Shown one piece after another: positions 9,826 through 19,478 of a DNA stretch of 64,000 nt (its first letter is position 1; the number at the start of each line of letters is the position of its first letter). Location: positions 43,727,666 through 43,791,665 of the forward strand of contig CM038718.1 in the NCBI GenBank assembly GCA_021613375.1. Reading direction: 5' to 3'. A program made the position numbers and the translations under genes. The notes beneath the pieces were generated by a model. It saw nothing but the letters and a program-made list of their open reading frames with translations. It had not been told where the DNA came from and ran no database searches. The stretch is from Megaleporinus macrocephalus. Lineage: Eukaryota > Chordata > Actinopteri > Characiformes > Anostomidae.

Positions 9826-11640
9826 GTAGTGGTTAGTACGGTGGTGTAGTGGTTAGTATGATGGTGTAGTGGTTATTATGGTGGTGTAGTGGTTAGTACG
9901 GTGGTGTAGTGGTTAGTATGATGGTGTAGTGGTTATTATGGTGGTGTAGTGGTTAGTATGGTGGTGTAGTGGTTAGTACGGTGGTGTAGTGGTTAGTACG
10001 GTGGTGTAGTGGTTAGTATGATGGTGTAGTGGTTATTATGGTGGTGTAGTGGTTAGTATGATGGTGTAGTGGTTATTATGGTGGTGTAGTGGTTAGCATG
10101 ATGGTGTAGTGGTTAGTATGGTGATGTAGTGGTTAGTATGGTGGTGTAGTGGTCAGTATGGTGGTGTAGTGGTTAGTATGGTGGTGTGGTGGTTAGTATG
10201 GTGGTGTAGTGGTTAGTACGGTGGTGTAGTGGTTAGTACGGTGGTGTAGTGGTTAGTACAGTGGTGTAGAGGTTAGTACGGTGGTGTAGTGGTTAGTATG
10301 GTGGTGTAGTGGTTAGTACGGTGGTGTGGTGGTTAGTACGGTGGTGTAGTGTTTAGTACGGTGGTGTAGTGTTTAGTACGGTGGTGTAGTGGTCAGTATG
10401 GTGGTGTAGTGGTTAGTACAGTGGTGTAGAGGTTAGTACGGTGGTGTAGTGGTTAGTACGGTGGTGTAGTGGTTAGTACGGTGGTGTAGAGGTTAGTACG
10501 GTGGTGTAGTGGTTGGTATGGTGGTGTAGTGGTTGGTACGGTGGTGTAGTGGTTAGTACGGTGGTGTAGTGGTTGGTATGGTGGTGTAGTGGTTAATACG
10601 GTGGTGTGGTGGTTAGTATGGTGGTGTGGTGGTTAGTACGGTGGTGTATTGGTTAGTTTGGTGGTGTAGTGGTTTGTATAGTGGTGTAGTGGTTAGTACG
10701 GTGGTGTAGTGGTTAGTACGGTGGTGTAGTGGTTAGTATGGTGGTGTAGTGGTTAGTATGGTGGTGTAGTGGTTAGTATGGTGGTGTAGTGGTCAGTACG
10801 GTGGTGTAGTGGTTAGTATGGTGGTGTAGTGGTCAGTACGGTGGTGTAGTGGTCAGTATGGTGGTGTAGTGGTTAGTATGGTGGTGTAGTGGTCAGTATG
10901 GTGGTGTAGTGGTTAGTATGGTGGTGTAGTGGTTAGTATGGTGGTGTAGTGGTCAGTATGGTGGTGTAGTGGTTAGTATGGTGGTGTAGTGGTTAGTATG
11001 GTGGTGTAGTGGTCAGTATGGTGGTGTAGTGGTCAGTATGGTGGTGTAGTGGTTAGTATGGTGGTGTAGTGGTTAGTATGGTGGTGTAGTGGTCAGTATG
11101 GTGGTGTCGTGGTCAGTATGGTGGTGTAGTGGTTAGTACGGTGGTGTAGTGGTCAGTATGGTGGTGTAGTGGTTAGTATGGTGGTGTAGTGGTCAGTATG
11201 GTGGTGTAGTGGTTAGTATGGTGGTGTAGTGGTCAGTATGGTGGTGTAGTGGTCAGTATGGTGGTGTAGTGGTCAGTATGGTGGTGTAGTGGTTAGTATG
11301 GTGGTGTAGTGGTTAGTATGGTGGTGTAGTGGTTAGTACAGTGGTGTAGTGGTTAGTATGGTGGTGTAGTGGTTAGTATGGTGGTGTAGTGGTCAGTATG
11401 GTGGTGTAGTGGTCAGTATGGTGGTGTAGTGGTTAGTATGGTGGTGTAGTGGTTAGTACGGTGGTGTAGTGGTTAGTATGGTGGTGTAGTGGTTAGTATG
11501 GTGGTGTAGTGGTCAGTATGGTGGTGTAGTGGTTAGTATGGTGGTGTAGTGGTTAGTATGGTGGTGTAGTGGTCAGTATGGTGGTGTAGTGGTTAGTATG
11601 GTGGTGTAGTGGTCAGTATGGTGGTGTAGTGGTCAGCACT
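9826..11640 (+). repeat. 20-bp minisatellite, 90 in-register units, SINE-head derived
   Basis: From 9841 to 11640 the unit GTGGTGTAGTGGTTAGTATG repeats 90 times (1,800 bp) with substitutions only and no length change; a partial unit precedes it from 9826. Main variants are ACG/ATG at the unit end and TTAG/TCAG in the middle, the TCAG form being mostly confined to units after about 10790. The unit resembles the head of tRNA-derived fish SINEs and contains a pol III A-box-like TGGTGTAGTGG. The last unit reads straight into the SINE body (cagcactgtctcctcacag). Confidence 0.97.
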
Positions 11641-11950
11641 GTCTCCTCACAGTAAGATGATCTGGGTTGGATTCCCGGTCCGGGTGGTTCTGTGTGGAGT
11701 GTGTATGTTCTCTCCGTGTTTGAGTGGTTTACTCCGGGTTCTCCGGTTTCCTCCCACAGTCCAAACACATGCATGTTAGGATCCTCACTCTAAACTGGCC
11801 GTAGGTGTGAGTGTGAGCGTGAGTTAATGTTGGCCATGCGATGGTCCATGGTGTACCCACGCCTTCGCCTGATGGCGCTGGGATTGGCTCCAGCCCCCCG
11901 TGACTTTGACTAGCCGGATAAAGTGGATAATGATGGATGGACGGATCGAT
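11621..11950 (+). repeat. tRNA-derived SINE body following the 20-bp array
   Basis: A B-box-like GGTTGGATTCC at about 11664-11674 is followed by the fish SINE blocks tgtgtggagtg, ctccggtttcctcccacag, gattggctccagcc and a GGATGGAC tail. Together with the final 20-bp unit it forms a complete tRNA-like head plus body. A 3' fragment of the same family is at about 13215-13360. Confidence 0.85.
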
Positions 11951-11959
11951 ACACTTGGT

Positions 11960-12236
11960 TGTTTATTCATTGAGGAAAATGATCCAGTGATTGAATCTTA
12001 AGTATCAGCTAAAAGGGTGAAATTGAAATCAGCTGTTTTCATTGGAATGACTATCAGGTGTTAGGGGGCGCCCATTTTTATTTAAAGAACAGAGATCTAT
12101 CAAAGTCTCATAGTCTTCATAGTCTCAAAGTCTTCACAACACACGTTTGTGGAAGCAGATTTCTGAGGAGCCTCTGAAGAAGAGCTGTTGATACTCATCA
12201 GACTGGAAAGATTATAAAACCGCCTCTTAAAGAGTC
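11960..12236 (+). pseudogene. Tc1-like transposon 5' fragment, copy C
   Basis: Shares the leader (tcattgaggaaaatgatcca, gggcgcccatttttattta) and the beginning of a Tc1-like transposase (cagatttctgaggagcctc, actcatcagactggaaag) with the neighbouring copies. It lacks the DDE catalytic domain and has stops in frame. Confidence 0.75.
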
Positions 12237-12352
12237 TGTAAACCTTCAACTTTGACATGTTGAGAAATGAAACATGATAGAAAAAACGATTTGCTTCTTA
12301 TTTTCTTCTTGCTGTGCTCGAGCTCTCCATCATGTTCAATAGCTAGAACCAC
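12236..12352 (+). repeat. Duplicate of the iqsec1 3'-terminal segment, copy 1
   Basis: Diverged copy of about 9500-9620: shares gaaccttcaac-type sequence, gttgagaaatgaaacatgatag, tttgcttctt and cttcttgctgtgctcgagct. The AATAAA of the source copy is mutated to AATGAA here. Confidence 0.7.
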
Positions 12353-12725
12353 AGTGGTGCTTGAAAGTTTGTGAACCCTTTAGAATTTTCTAGATTTCTG
12401 TGTAAATGTGATCTAAAACCTCATCAGATTTTCATGCAAGTCCTAAAAATAGATAACAAGAACTAAATAAATTGGTCATTTATTCATTGAGGAAAATGAT
12501 TAGAATCAGGTGTTTTCACTGGAATGACTGTCAGGTGTGAGTGGGCGCCCATTTCTATTTAAAAAACAGAGATCTATCAAAGTCTCATCTTCACAACACA
12601 CGTTTTGGGGAAGTGTATCATGACACGGACCAAGCAGACTTCTGAGGAACCTCAGAAGAAGAGCTGTTGATGCTCATCATGCTGGAAAAAGTTATAAAAC
12701 CATCTCTTAAAGAATCTAGACTAAT
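12352..12725 (+). pseudogene. Tc1-like transposon 5' fragment, copy A
   Basis: The leader gtgcttgaaagtttgtgaac at 12357 is the common fish Tc1-like left region. A start ATG at 12620 opens MTRTKQTSEEPQKKSC and hits TGA at once, whereas the family reads on as the helix-turn-helix domain. Only the amino-terminal end of a transposase remains. Confidence 0.8.
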
Positions 12726-12734
12726 TTAATGAGT

Positions 12735-13180
12735 TTATTGAACGAGGACAGTGATCCAGTGTTCCATATCTGTGAGGGTGAAGGTATTGAAATCTATAGG
12801 GCCTCCAGATCATTTGAAGGTGAAATTAGAATTAGGTGTTTTCAATGGAATGACTATCAGGTGTGAGTGGGCGCCCATTTCTCTTTAAAGAACAGAGATC
12901 TATCAAAGTCTCATCTTCACAACACACGTTTTGGGGAAGTGTATCATGACACGGACCAAGCAGACTTCTGAGGAACCTCAGAAGAAGAGCTGTTGATGCT
13001 AATCAGGCTGGAAAGGTTAAAAGAGGTTATGTCTCTTAAAGAGTTTGGACTCCACTGTCAGACAGACAATGTGCAAATGGAGGAAATTTAAGACCATTGT
13101 TACCCTCCCCAGGAGTGGTCCACCAACAAAGATCAGGTCAAGAACAAAGCGTGTAAAGAGAAGACCTTTAATTAATAAAT
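12735..13180 (+). pseudogene. Tc1-like transposon fragment with HTH remnant, copy B
   Basis: The longest relic. A transposase start lies at 12946; after frame disruption the family helix-turn-helix region STVRQTMCKWRKFKTIVTLP followed by RSGPPTKIRSRTKR is readable at about 13051-13155. In Tc1/mariner enzymes this part binds the inverted repeats. The DDE catalytic domain is absent, so the copy is dead. Confidence 0.85.
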
Positions 13181-13214
13181 TAAAAAATAAATTAATTCAT
13201 TCATTAATTAAGTG

Positions 13215-13360
13215 TGTGATTGAGTGAATGTTGGCCATGTGATGGACTGACACCCTGCCAGTGGTGTACCCTGCCTTCGCCCGATGAGGCTAGGATTGGC
13301 TCCAGCCCCCGTGACCCCGACTAGACGGGATAAAGCAGAAGATAATGGATGGATGGTAGG
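13215..13360 (+). repeat. 3' fragment of the 11.6-kb SINE family
   Basis: gttggccatgtgatggactg, ctgccttcgcccgatgaggc, attggctccagcccccgtga and the ggatggatgg tail match the 3' half of the SINE at 11.8-11.95 kb. Confidence 0.8.
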
Positions 13361-13500
13361 AGTGCTTAAGATCTGATCAATGTAAACCTTCAACTGTGGC
13401 AATATTGAGAAATGACACATGGTAGAAAGAACGCTTTGCTTCTTATTTTCTTCTTGCTGTACTCAAGCTCTCCATCATGTTCAATAGCTGGAACCACAGT
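13360..13500 (+). repeat. Duplicate of the iqsec1 3'-terminal segment, copy 2
   Basis: gtgcttaagatctgatcaat at 13361 is identical to 9475-9494, and homology continues to about 13500 (cf. 9625). It is immediately followed by the Tc1-like leader (ggtgcttaaaggtttgtgga). Confidence 0.75.
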
Positions 13501-13620
13501 GGTGCTTAAAGGTTTGTGGACCCTTTAGAATTTTCTATTTCTGTGTAAATTTGACCTAAAACTTTATCAGAAGTTCTAAAAGTAGATAACTTTTGTTTAT
13601 TGTTTTTTATTGAGGACAGT

Positions 13621-14215
13621 GGGTGAGTCTGGAATTGCCTACTAGGTCAGGAGGTGCTAGGTTGGAGCCAGTACGCCCTGCTCTAGCGGTAGACTAGTAG
13701 GCAGTTTCAGTTTTTAGTAACCACACAATCTTGGACGCCCTACGTCCACCATCTTACCAACGTCCTGTGACGCAAGACGTCAGACCGCCACTGTACACAT
13801 CCTGTTATCCATTAAAAGCCCAGTTTACTGACAGATTTAGATCCTGTTTGTGACACTGAGCTATGTTTTTGTCTGAGTATGTACTCAGACGGTGTTGAGT
13901 TAGAGTTTAGAGATGATAAATCAGGAGGAACACCATCATATTTCACCTCAGAAGTAGCTCTGACTCCTGTAGCAGCAGTTCACCAGCCAGCAGTAGCTAC
14001 ATACACACAGCCCATGTGCCATGTTTCTTGATCCGTGGTGCCAATTGAATTATGGGATAGCATTATGGGATAAAAATGACTGCTTATTCAGGAGGTTATT
14101 CGGGTAACGATCGCATACTGCTCGATGGCTACTGAGTATTCGGCTTCCCCTAGATACTAGCCAAGCTCGCCTTCTGACCTCGCTTACTGAGTAGTAGGCT
14201 ATTTTGGACACACCC
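13621..14215. mobile_element. TIR DNA element remnant
   Basis: The left end gggtgagtctggaattgcct and the right end (reverse complement gggtgtgtccaaaatagcct) are imperfect inverted termini about 24 bp long, both leading into ACTA. The interior has no transposase frame. No clear target duplication is visible, so the superfamily is open. Confidence 0.65.
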
Positions 14216-14234
14216 AATGATCCTGTATTGTATA

Positions 14235-14760
14235 CCTGTGAGAGTCAAGTCAGGTCAAGTTCATTTGTATAGCTCTTTTTACAACGATGTTGTCACAAAG
14301 CAGCTTTACAGGAGTATAAAAGCATGAAAATATGAAATCACTACACTTTATCCACTGTGAGCAAGCCAGAGGCAACAGTGGCAACAACAACTCCCTCAAA
14401 ACTGGAGGAAGAAACCTTGGGAGGAACCAGACTCACAAGCAGAGACCCATCCTCCTCTGGCGGAACAGTATTTACAGTTTATTAGACTAAAGCTGAGTCA
14501 GAAGGTAAAAGCTTTAGAAGCTGCACAGGTGCTACATCAGGTGGATGATACAGTGATGCAGTCAAGGATGGAGCAGATGGCACGAATGGCGAGGAGAACT
14601 TTGTTTGGTGCCAGGTGACAGGGGGGCCCTGGTGGTTAGTCCTTAAACAGTATTCGACCGGACAGGTGGGTGGTTATTACCTCAAAAAGAGAAAAGAGAC
14701 AGAGTTAGTTCTGGTTTGGGTTAGTACAGAGGATGAGAAGCATTTCAGAGTGTAGCTAGG
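14235..14760. repeat. Dispersed fish repeat
   Basis: Contains the widely repeated blocks caagttcatttgtatagct, cacaaagcagctttacagga and gggaggaaccagactcacaa. No coding potential is visible. Recognised as a common fish interspersed sequence; class not assigned. Confidence 0.55.
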
Positions 14761-14771
14761 TATGAAGGTAT

Positions 14772-15010
14772 GTGAAGCTTTTAGGATCAGCAGATCATTT
14801 GAAGATGAAGATTAGGATCATCTGGTTTCATTGGAATGACTATCAGGCGCGAGCGGCTCTGGTTTATCTAAAGAACAGGGATCTATCAAAGTCTCTTCAC
14901 AACATCACATTGTTTGTGGGAGTGAATTTTGGCAGGAAACCAATCAGATTTCTGAGGAACCTTCCGAAGAAGAGACGTTGATGCTCATCAGGTTGGAAAG
15001 ATTGCATTTA
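14772..15010 (+). pseudogene. Tc1-like transposon 5' fragment, copy D
   Basis: Shares the leader (ttggaatgactatcaggcgc, gatctatcaaagtctc) and the transposase start region (atttctgaggaaccttccga, gatgctcatcaggttggaaa) with the 12-13 kb copies. No ATG survives at the expected start (gaattttgg) and it ends before the helix-turn-helix region. Confidence 0.75.
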
Positions 15011-15190
15011 CGTTTACAGCATTCAGCAGACGCTTTTATCCAGAACCACTTACAGAAGTGCTTGATGTTTGGTCAGAGTATGCATCTCCGGCTAGTACAA
15101 ACAGGCCCAAGTCCAAACTACTCCTGAGCTCAAACACTGCCAGAAACAAAAGCTAGCACTGCTACCTGGATAGAAGACAATAGAACACAA
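15010..15190 (+). repeat. Dispersed fish repeat (cattcagcagacgctttta type)
   Basis: cagcattcagcagacgcttt at 15019 followed by accacttacagaagtgc is a well-known interspersed sequence in fish. Only about 170 bp is present. Confidence 0.6.
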
Positions 15191-15199
15191 AGGTTACAG

Positions 15200-15455
15200 T
15201 ACAAATGCTAATAACTCACATTTTAAAACCACTTCACTGCTTGTAGATTAGCCTGTGTTGCATCATGGGATTGTCTTAGCGGCTGAGGAAGCGTTCGATG
15301 CTTCTTTAAAATCAGGTCTAAATAAGGTTCCTCAGTAGCAGCATGTTTAAGGTATGTAAGAATTGGGACAGTCTACATGTTGGGAGCGCATACTATGATG
15401 TAAAATGCTGCCTATGTAGACCATCACTAGGTTTTGAGAGAGACCCAGTTTGTGT
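15200..15455. repeat. Truncated relative of the 7975-8558 TIR element
   Basis: Matches the right half of that element, from ctcacattttaaaaccactt through gttgcatcatgggattgtct to the right terminus cactaggttttgagag. The left half is missing. Confidence 0.8.
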
Positions 15456-15469
15456 GGTTGGGCAGTAAT

Positions 15470-16330
15470 AGATCTAACACCATAAAACCTGCCACGGTGT
15501 CCCACAGGGATCAATCCTAGGGCCATTATTGTTTAATATTTATAAGCTACCTGTGGCATATTATTAGCATCTAAGACTCGGATGTAAATACACTTGGGTT
15601 ACAGCCTCCGACTGTCTCTGTGAAATCAGATATCTGGATGCAGCTGAACCTGTTCAGATCATTTCAATAGGCATCCATTCCAACAGCTAGTCATTTTAAT
15701 ATTCACACCAATAATGTTAAGATTTTAGCTTCTACAGGAGAGCCTAATCTCAGAGTCTATCTTTAATAGCCAGTCAGTCATCTTATGTCAAGCCAGCAGA
15801 CAGAATGTTTCAGGAACGTCGAGAAATGAAAGATAATAGAACGAACAGTTTTTTTTAATCATCTAGGAGACAGTAAGGATATTCAGAGTTTTGATTCTCA
15901 CATTAAGTGTTTCTAAAAAATGTCTTTTTAAGTAGATGTCCTTCAGAAATGTCTTCTTACCAGTTCTCCTCAGAAGCTCCAGTATGTGCCCAGCTGTGCA
16001 GCCAGAGTTCTTAGATATACTTCACCTGGTGCTTATATACTTACTACACTGGCTGAGCTCCACTGGCTTCCTGTCTGGGTACATATTGATTTTAAAAGCT
16101 TTTAACACGTTAACATACAAAGTGGTTCACGGTAGAGCTCTAGTGTAGCTTTGTGATTGGATTGCACAGCTCTGGTGTGATTGGATGAAGCTGTGTATTG
16201 CCCTTGGTTCTTTATGCTCACGCTACAGCAGCCTCTCTGCTCTCTGTCTCCTGTAGTCTCTACTTTAGGATGTTTTAAAAAGCTACTGAAGCCTCATCTG
16301 TTTCAGATAAACTCTTACGAACATTTAGAT
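15470..16330 (+). pseudogene. L2-like non-LTR retrotransposon relic (reverse transcriptase)
   Basis: Near 15496 the frame reads GVPQGSILGPLLFNIYKLPV, the classical motif of L2/Rex-type reverse transcriptases just before the catalytic FADD motif. The frame then breaks up. At about 15936-16148 a frame containing LHWLSSTGFLSGYILILKAF and then NTLTYKVVHG matches the C-terminal LHWLPV-type region of these ORF2 proteins. The FADD motif is not recognisable and many stops and shifts intervene. It is a dead copy, truncated at both ends. Confidence 0.8.
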
Positions 16331-16399
16331 GTTTTTATATCAATGTTGTTCAAAGAGGAGTGTGTATCTCTACACAGCTGTTGTGGATGTAAGGGACCT

Positions 16400-16505
16400 G
16401 GTTAGGTGAGCAGAAGGTCGGTGGTTCGATTCCCTGAACTGACATGCCACAGCTGAAGTGCCCTTGAGCAAGACACCTAACCTCCAACTGCTCCCGGGGT
16501 GCTCC
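16400..16505 (+). repeat. tRNA-derived SINE family S1, copy 2
   Basis: GGTTCGATTCC at 16423-16433 and the blocks gcccttgagcaagacaccta and caactgctccc match the 7.6-kb copy. It leads directly into the 16.5-17.3 kb minisatellite. Confidence 0.8.
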
Positions 16506-17345
16506 CTAGTATGTGTGTTTGTTTGTGGGTGTTTTACTGCCCCCTAGTGTGTATGTTCACTAGTGTGTGTGTGTGTGTGTGTGTGTGTATGTATATGGGT
16601 GTTTTACTGCCCCCTATTGTGTATGTTCACTAGTGTGTGTGTGTGTGTATATGTATGTGGGTGTTTTACCGCCCCCTAGTGTGTATGTTCACTAGTGTGT
16701 GTGTGTTTGTATGTAGGTGTTTTACTGCCCCCTAGTGTGTATGTTCACTAGTATGCGTGTTTGTATGTGGGTGTTTTACTGCCCCCTAGTGTGTATGTTC
16801 AGTAGTGTGTGTGTGTGTGTGTATGTGGGTGTTTCACTGCCCCTAGTGTGTATGTTCACTAGTGTGGGTGTATGTGGGTGTTTCACTGCCCCCTAGTGTG
16901 TATGTTCACTAGTGTGTGTGTTTGTATGTGGGTCTTTCACTGCCCCCTAGTGTGTATGTTCACTAGTGTGGGTGTATGTGGGTGTTTTACTGCCCCCTAG
17001 TGTGTATGTTCACTAATGTGTGCGTATGTGGGTGTTTAACTGCTCCCTAGCGTGTATGTTCACTAGTGTGTGTGTATGTGGGTGTTTCACTGCCCCAATG
17101 TGTATGTTCACTAGTGTGTGTGTATATGGGTATTTTAGTGCCCCCTAGTGTGTATGTTCATTAGTGTGTGTATGTGGGTGTTTCACTGCCCCCAAGCGTG
17201 TATGTTCACTAGTGTGTATGTTCATTAGTGTGTGTGTGTGTGTATGTGGGTGTTTCACTGCCCCCTAGCATGTTTGTTCACTAGTGTGTGTGTATGTGAG
17301 TGTTTCATTGCCCCCTTGTGTGTATGTTCACTAGTGTGTGTATCA
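16505..17345 (+). repeat. About 57-bp GT-rich minisatellite derived from the S1 SINE tail
   Basis: About 14 units of the form tgtatgttcactagtgtgtg, then tatgtgggtgtttcactgc, then ccccctag. Units vary through GT-repeat length. The unit resembles the sequence that normally follows the S1 SINE (gtgtgtgtatatatgtgggt at 7.76 kb), so the array appears to be an expansion of the SINE 3' part. Confidence 0.88.
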
Positions 17346-17530
17346 CAAAAAAAGGTTATCCAAAGAAAAGTACTTTACAGGAGAGGCCAAGAACAGTCTT
17401 CACTTTTAATGTAAGTCAATGGAAACAGAATTATTTCTAAGCTCTTTTGGAGCATTTCTATTGGTCCACTCACCATGAAATTGTTGTACAATGTAAACGG
17501 CAGCTGTTGTGTTCAAATAATATAGACAAA
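17345..17530 (+). repeat. Dispersed repeat family R1, copy 3
   Basis: atccaaagaaaagtacttta, caggagaggccaagaac and tgtaagtcaatggaaacag match the family. Confidence 0.75.
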
Positions 17531-18237
17531 CACATGTTTTTCATGTATATTATATATTATATTATATAATAATATAATTTTTATAATAACGTTGTTACTT
17601 TTCAAATCTAACCACATGCTTCTGTCGTTTTCAGATGACTAAACATTCTTATCCAGTTTCTCAGACCGAGATTAAGACGAAGCCAAGGCTGAAAAGACTT
17701 TCCAGTGGTGAATCACTGCTGCCACTGCGGTGCCAAAGGCTTAACCCAACATCTGGGAAACTGGCCTCAATGGCTTATAGCGAGGCTCATCATGAGTCCT
17801 GTCCTTGAGGGAGGAGCAGGGTTTTAACTACTGGACTCTTTTTAGAAGTGACTGCAGATAGAAGTGACTTCAGAGTCTGTTCACTGTGCGTTTTCAATAA
17901 GAACTGTGCAAAAACTATGTCACAGGCGTCGAGCAGTGATTTGATAACCATCTGATTCAATGACTTTCTGGGAAAAAGAGCTTCAGACGTCTGGTTCCCA
18001 TCATCACCTTCTAAAACTCTGAAGGGGAAAACATTTAAAGGGGATTTCCAGCAGAAGTGTCTGAATGATTCAATCCTTGAGATGCAAACAGAGTCATTCA
18101 GAGTCATGCAGGTGTTCTTTATAGTGGTGGTGATGGTAACCAGAAGGCACTATGTCTATATGCCTATAACACAAATATAGTCAGAACCAGCAGTGGACCT
18201 ACATCTTCAGAGTTCATGTATTTGGTGTTGATGATGG

Positions 18238-18240
<3 letters not shown>
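17530..18240. other. No gene seen
   Basis: A minus-strand frame of 105 codons (18107-17790) has no recognisable domain and no splice context. The rest is AT-rich intergenic sequence. Confidence 0.4.

Positions 18241-18292
<52 letters not shown>
18236..18292. repeat. (TA)n(GT)n microsatellite
   Basis: A short TA run followed by about 20 GT dinucleotides at 18251-18292. Confidence 0.95.
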
Positions 18293-18294
<2 letters not shown>

Positions 18295-18319
18295 AAATTA
18301 AAACCATTGTTTTTCCCCT

Positions 18320-18900
18320 TTTACCCTGTTCTTTAATGATCAGGACCCTCACAGGACCACCACAGAGCAGGTACTATTAGGAAGCACCAGCACTGCAGTG
18401 ACACTGACACGGTGGTGGTGTGTTATTGTGTGTTGTGCTGGTGTGAGTGGATCAGACACAGCAGTGCTGCTGCTGGACTGAGAATCATCCACCAACCAAA
18501 ACTATCCAGACAGCAGTGTCCTGTGGGCGGCGTCCTGTGTCCACTGATGAAGAACCAGAGGAACACAAACTGTGCAGCAGCAGATGAGCTACTGTCTCTG
18601 ACTTTACATCTACAAGGTGGACCAGCAAGTAGTAGGAGTGTCTAATAGAGTGGACAGTGAGTGGACACAGTGTTTAAACACTCCAGCAGCAGCACTGCTG
18701 TGTCTGATCCACTCACACCAGCACCACACACACTAACACACCACGTCGGTGTCACTGCAGTGCTGAGAATGACCCACCATCCAAATAATATTTGAACTAA
18801 AGTCTGTAAGTGGAGCTCCTGTATGGTCAGTGGAGCTGATACAGTGGACAGTGTGTGTAGATACTAGGAGATGGTTTTAATGTTATGGCTGATCAGTGTG
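18320..18900. repeat. Palindromic dispersed repeat family P1, copy 1
   Basis: Blocks ccacagagcaggtactatta, gtgtgagtggatcagacac, cagcagtgctgctgctggac and ggttttaatgttatggctga recur at 22.6-23.3, 25.5-25.9, 49.95-50.55 and 52.5-52.65 kb. Several blocks occur in inverted order within a copy (for example cagcagcactgctgtgtctg), so each copy can fold back. It is a common fish non-autonomous element. Confidence 0.85.
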
Positions 18901-19230
18901 CAGAATATCTGAATGTTGGGTCAGTCATGGACTGGAGGTTAGAAAACTAGCCTTGTGTGAGCACAAGTGTGGCAGATTAAAATTCTAAATTCTAAAAACG
19001 AGTGAAGTTCTCCTTTAACAGAAACTGCAGACAAACTACGACCACTAGTGGCCAAACCTAAAACTACAGCCTCACTAATCATGTGGATTCTTATTCAAGT
19101 GCTTCATGTAAGTGTTACAGTTTCACTGCTGAGCATCACTGGTGGTGAAGCTGAAGAGGTTATAGCTGTAAACGTGAAACCTCACACAGTAAAAACATAA
19201 GTGCACACAGGGGCCGTTAGAGCGCTGGGG

Positions 19231-19247
19231 TGATAGATATCCTTATC
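19231..19247. promoter_or_regulatory. Candidate GATA-factor cluster upstream of gp9
   Basis: TGATAG (19231-19236) and CTTATCA (19242-19248, minus-strand TGATAAG) are two WGATAR motifs within 18 bp. Several GGAA ETS cores follow at about 19429-19446 (caggaaggcaggaagctgga). GATA plus ETS motifs are characteristic of megakaryocyte and thrombocyte promoters in vertebrates. Functional assignment is inferred from position 2.6 kb upstream of the gp9-like coding exon. Confidence 0.4.
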
Positions 19248-19299
19248 ACAGGGCCGCAGGGAGAGACCCCTACTGTCACGTGATCAGCGTGAGCAGAGT

Positions 19300-19478
19300 T
19301 TTGGCCCTCCGCAGCCTGTCGAGGGCAGAAACACAGAAAGATCTTCTGCAAAACACAGAGGCTGCTGCAGCTGGAGAGCTTTCAGAGCGACTGAGAGAGA
19401 GATTTATAGGTTTAACTCATCTCACAGGAAGGCAGGAAGCTGGAAATGCTTCTGTTACTGAAGATTCTGCACTGAAAG
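19300..19478 (+). other. gp9: Candidate non-coding first exon of gp9
   Basis: GC-moderate, repeat-free sequence ends in a strong donor AAAG|GTAAGTA (exon end 19478). The next plus-strand acceptor in front of a real coding exon is at 21858. The 5' boundary is a guess because no TATA box or initiator is decisive. A 71-codon frame crosses this donor and looks non-coding. Confidence 0.4.

Noticed and set aside
9841..11640. Possible CRISPR array (regular 20-bp repeats)
   Set aside because: Units are contiguous with no spacers, in a eukaryotic genome, and run into a SINE; it is a minisatellite.
13045..13227. Active Tc1 transposase
   Set aside because: Only the helix-turn-helix part is readable; the DDE catalytic half is absent and upstream frames are broken.
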